Shown here piece after piece: positions 62,474 through 64,000 of a stretch of 64,000 bases of DNA. The translations under genes were made by a program, and so were the position numbers. The stretch comes from Clostridia bacterium UC5.1-1E11. Lineage in GTDB: Bacteria > Bacillota > Clostridia > Oscillospirales > Acutalibacteraceae. The number at the start of each line of letters is the position of its first letter. Position 1 is the first letter of the stretch. The stretch covers positions 1 to 64,000 of the forward strand of contig BCAA01000013.1 in assembly GCA_001305115.1 (NCBI GenBank), written 5' to 3'. Under the pieces are notes generated by a model, which ran no database searches, was not told the origin of the DNA, and saw only the letters and a list, made by a program, of their open reading frames with translations.

Positions 62474-62513
62474 AATGGCATCTAAAGAAGCCATCGCTTC
62501 CTTAGATGCCATA
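62474..62513 (-). terminator. Terminator of the amino-acid ABC transporter operon
   Basis: ATGGCATCTAA..GAAGC/GCTTCC..TTAGATGCCAT stem, followed on the minus strand by T6 and further Ts; about 63 nt past the ATPase stop. Confidence 0.9.
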
Positions 62514-62575
62514 TCTGTATACGCGAAAAATAACCCTCTACAATCGCTATTCTACCGATTAGAATATTTGTACTT

Positions 62576-63340
62576 TTATATATCGTGATACCGCGCCAAA
62601 AACGCGCGGGTACGTTCATTGGTCGTGCTGTCAAAGAGCTGTTCCGGTTTTCCCTGTTCGACAATTGCACCGTCGTCCATAAACACAACATAATCCGCCA
62701 CATCATGAGCAAACTTCATCTCATGGGTGACGACTACCATCGTCATATGTTCTGCCGCAAGCTCTCGGATGACCTTGAGAATTTCTCCGGTCAGTTCCGG
62801 GTCCAATGCCGAAGTCGGCTCGTCAAAGAAGAGAATCTCTGGCTCCATCGCCAAGGCACGGGCAATGGAAACACGCTGCTGCTGTCCTCCGGACAACTGA
62901 TAGGGATAAGCATCCGCCTTGTCCGCCAGGTTCATCTTTTTTAAAAGCTTCCGAGCGGTTGCCTCCGCTTCTTCACGCTTTTTTCCAAGCACGCGCACAG
63001 GCGCCTCTGTGATATTGCGCATCACAGAAAAATGGGGAAAAAGATTAAAATTCTGGAACACAAGTCCGATGCGCAGTCCTATACGGCTACACGTCGTTTT
63101 ATCTGCATAAACAGCTTTTCCACCCGGTCCATTCTTCACCAATGTATCACCGCATAGCAAGATCGTCCCAGAATCCACGGTTTCCAACTGGGTGACACAA
63201 CGCAAAAAGGTACTCTTTCCCGAACCAGAAGGTCCGATAATTGCCAGAACCTCGCCTTCGTTGACCGAAATCGAAATTCCCTTTAAAACTTCGTTCCCAT
63301 CGAAGCTCTTTCGAATCTGCTCTGCCTTCAAGATCTCCAC
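62576..63340 (-). CDS. Polar amino-acid ABC transporter ATP-binding protein
   Basis: 254 residues. Walker A GPSGSGKST, Q-loop VFQNFNLFPHFSV, signature LSGGQQQRVSIARAL, Walker B ILFFDEPTSALDPE, H-loop VVTHEMKFAHDVADYV. GlnQ/HisP type, energising uptake of polar amino acids. A small insertion (KNGPGGKAVYADKTTCSRIGLR) after the signature-preceding strand is slightly longer than usual. 12 nt after the permease gene. Confidence 0.94.
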   Translation of the reverse strand: MEILKAEQIRKSFDGNEVLKGISISVNEGEVLAIIGPSGSGKSTFLRCVTQLETVDSGTILLCGDTLVKNGPGGKAVYADKTTCSRIGLRIGLVFQNFNLFPHFSVMRNITEAPVRVLGKKREEAEATARKLLKKMNLADKADAYPYQLSGGQQQRVSIARALAMEPEILFFDEPTSALDPELTGEILKVIRELAAEHMTMVVVTHEMKFAHDVADYVVFMDDGAIVEQGKPEQLFDSTTNERTRAFLARYHDI

Positions 63341-63352
63341 GGCGTTTCCCTC

Positions 63353-63994
63353 CTAACGATAATAGCTGAGACGCTTTTCTGCTACAGTGAAGCAACGCGT
63401 CACAATGCCGTTCATCACCAGATAGAAAATACCTGCGATCAAGAACGGGGTCATGTCGACCGCCGAAGATACCCATTTGGAAGTAATATGCAACAATTCG
63501 ACCACACCAATCACTTGGGCCAAGGATGTGTCCTTAACCAATGTGATAAATTCATTCCCCATAGGTGGTATGATTCGTTTGACCACCTGAGGCAAAACGA
63601 TACGGAAGAATGTCTGTCGCTTTGTGAATCCAAGGACCTTAGCCGCCTCATGCTGCCCCTGTGGGATTCCCTCGATTCCTCCGCGAAAGATCTCTGCAAA
63701 ATAGGCCGCATAGTTTAGCGCAAAAGCCACCTGAGCCGAGATCACACGGTCAAGCTGGATGCCGAAAATCGGCTTCATTCCATAGAAAATAAACAACAAT
63801 TGCAACATTAACGGCGTGCCGCGCATAATCAGTATGTAAAAACGCACCGGTAGGTTGATGATCGGATTTTTGGACATCCTTCCGACCGCCACCAAAAGCC
63901 CCAATGGCAATGAAAAAAGCAGCGTGGAAAAAAAGATGCGCAGCGACATCAATGTCCCTTCCAACATTTGGGACAACAACACCTGGTAATTCAC
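63353..63994 (-). CDS. Polar amino-acid ABC transporter permease
   Basis: 213 residues, five TM helices, HisM/GlnP type: GTLMSLRIFFSTLLFSLPLGLLVAVGR, FYILIMRGTPLMLQLLF, ALNYAAYFAEIFRGGIEGIPQGQHEAAKVLGFTKRQTFFRIVLPQ (EAA loop), GNEFITLVKDTSLAQVIGVVEL. The substrate-binding protein gene is expected just beyond the window's right edge. Confidence 0.94.
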   Translation of the reverse strand: MNYQVLLSQMLEGTLMSLRIFFSTLLFSLPLGLLVAVGRMSKNPIINLPVRFYILIMRGTPLMLQLLFIFYGMKPIFGIQLDRVISAQVAFALNYAAYFAEIFRGGIEGIPQGQHEAAKVLGFTKRQTFFRIVLPQVVKRIIPPMGNEFITLVKDTSLAQVIGVVELLHITSKWVSSAVDMTPFLIAGIFYLVMNGIVTRCFTVAEKRLSYYR

Positions 63995-64000
63995 GCTGCA

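Overview
The window looks like a chromosomal segment of a gut-type Clostridia (Firmicutes, probably Oscillospirales/Ruminococcaceae-like). The assignment is inferred from gene content: AGGAGG-type ribosome sites, YoaK/DUF1275, DUF1848, DUF3737, a FUSC exporter, a TPP riboswitch ahead of thiS-F-G-H-E, short malic enzyme, dockerin, and an integrative element of Clostridia type. No rRNA or tRNA gene was seen.

Layout: 1-5.5 kb, a giant secreted GH2 beta-galactosidase with LamG domains, 3' end outside the window. 5.8-12.2 kb, a MarR-controlled RND efflux operon (marR, TolC-like, adaptor, pump). 12.4-16.8 kb, trmO, a TRAM-less rlmD and a double GNAT acetyltransferase, separated by long gene-poor stretches. 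18.2-21.7 kb, a SIR2-like protein fused to about 22 near-identical TPR units, a candidate NAD-degrading defence or conflict protein. 21.9-25.5 kb, HAD phosphatase, FUSC, YgjV-like, an inverted broken HAD copy and YoaK. 25.5-31.8 kb, a PBP/FHA-FtsW pair, pyridoxal kinase, a left-handed beta-helix protein and a membrane-anchored dockerin protein. About 32.0 kb, an orphan short transcription unit (consensus promoter, 29-codon ORF, terminator). 33.7-44.07 kb, a 10.35-kb integrative mobilizable element (IME) inserted in the 3' end of a second rlmD. It has a large serine recombinase, MobV relaxase, a pMV158-type oriT, primase and helicase, an operator-flanked promoter, and PadR/HAAS/lipoprotein cargo. 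44.4-50.4 kb, a LysR-linked redox cluster (cyclophilin-like lipoprotein, decayed aldo/keto reductase, DUF3737, alpha/beta hydrolase, flavodoxins). 50.4-54.7 kb, remnants (CBM32/glycosidase, fucO) around a PNPOx protein and DUF1848. 54.9-58.6 kb, the thiamine thiazole operon behind a TPP riboswitch. 58.9-64 kb, malic enzyme, HAD, lipoprotein, a broken C39 peptidase and a polar amino-acid ABC transporter.

The most interesting point is the IME junction. The shared core lies in the same reading frame of rlmD and of the recombinase, so insertion and excision should swap the C-terminal tails of the two proteins: a roughly 90-residue extension would sit on RlmD when integrated and on the recombinase when circular.

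Caveat on sequence quality: at least thirteen otherwise good genes are split by one missing base, almost always in a homopolymer run. I read these as assembly or sequencing errors and report the genes as whole. Three loci (aldo/keto reductase, fucO, CBM32/glycosidase) also carry substitution-type stops or deletions and look genuinely decayed. All assignments rest on motif recognition by eye; no database search was run.
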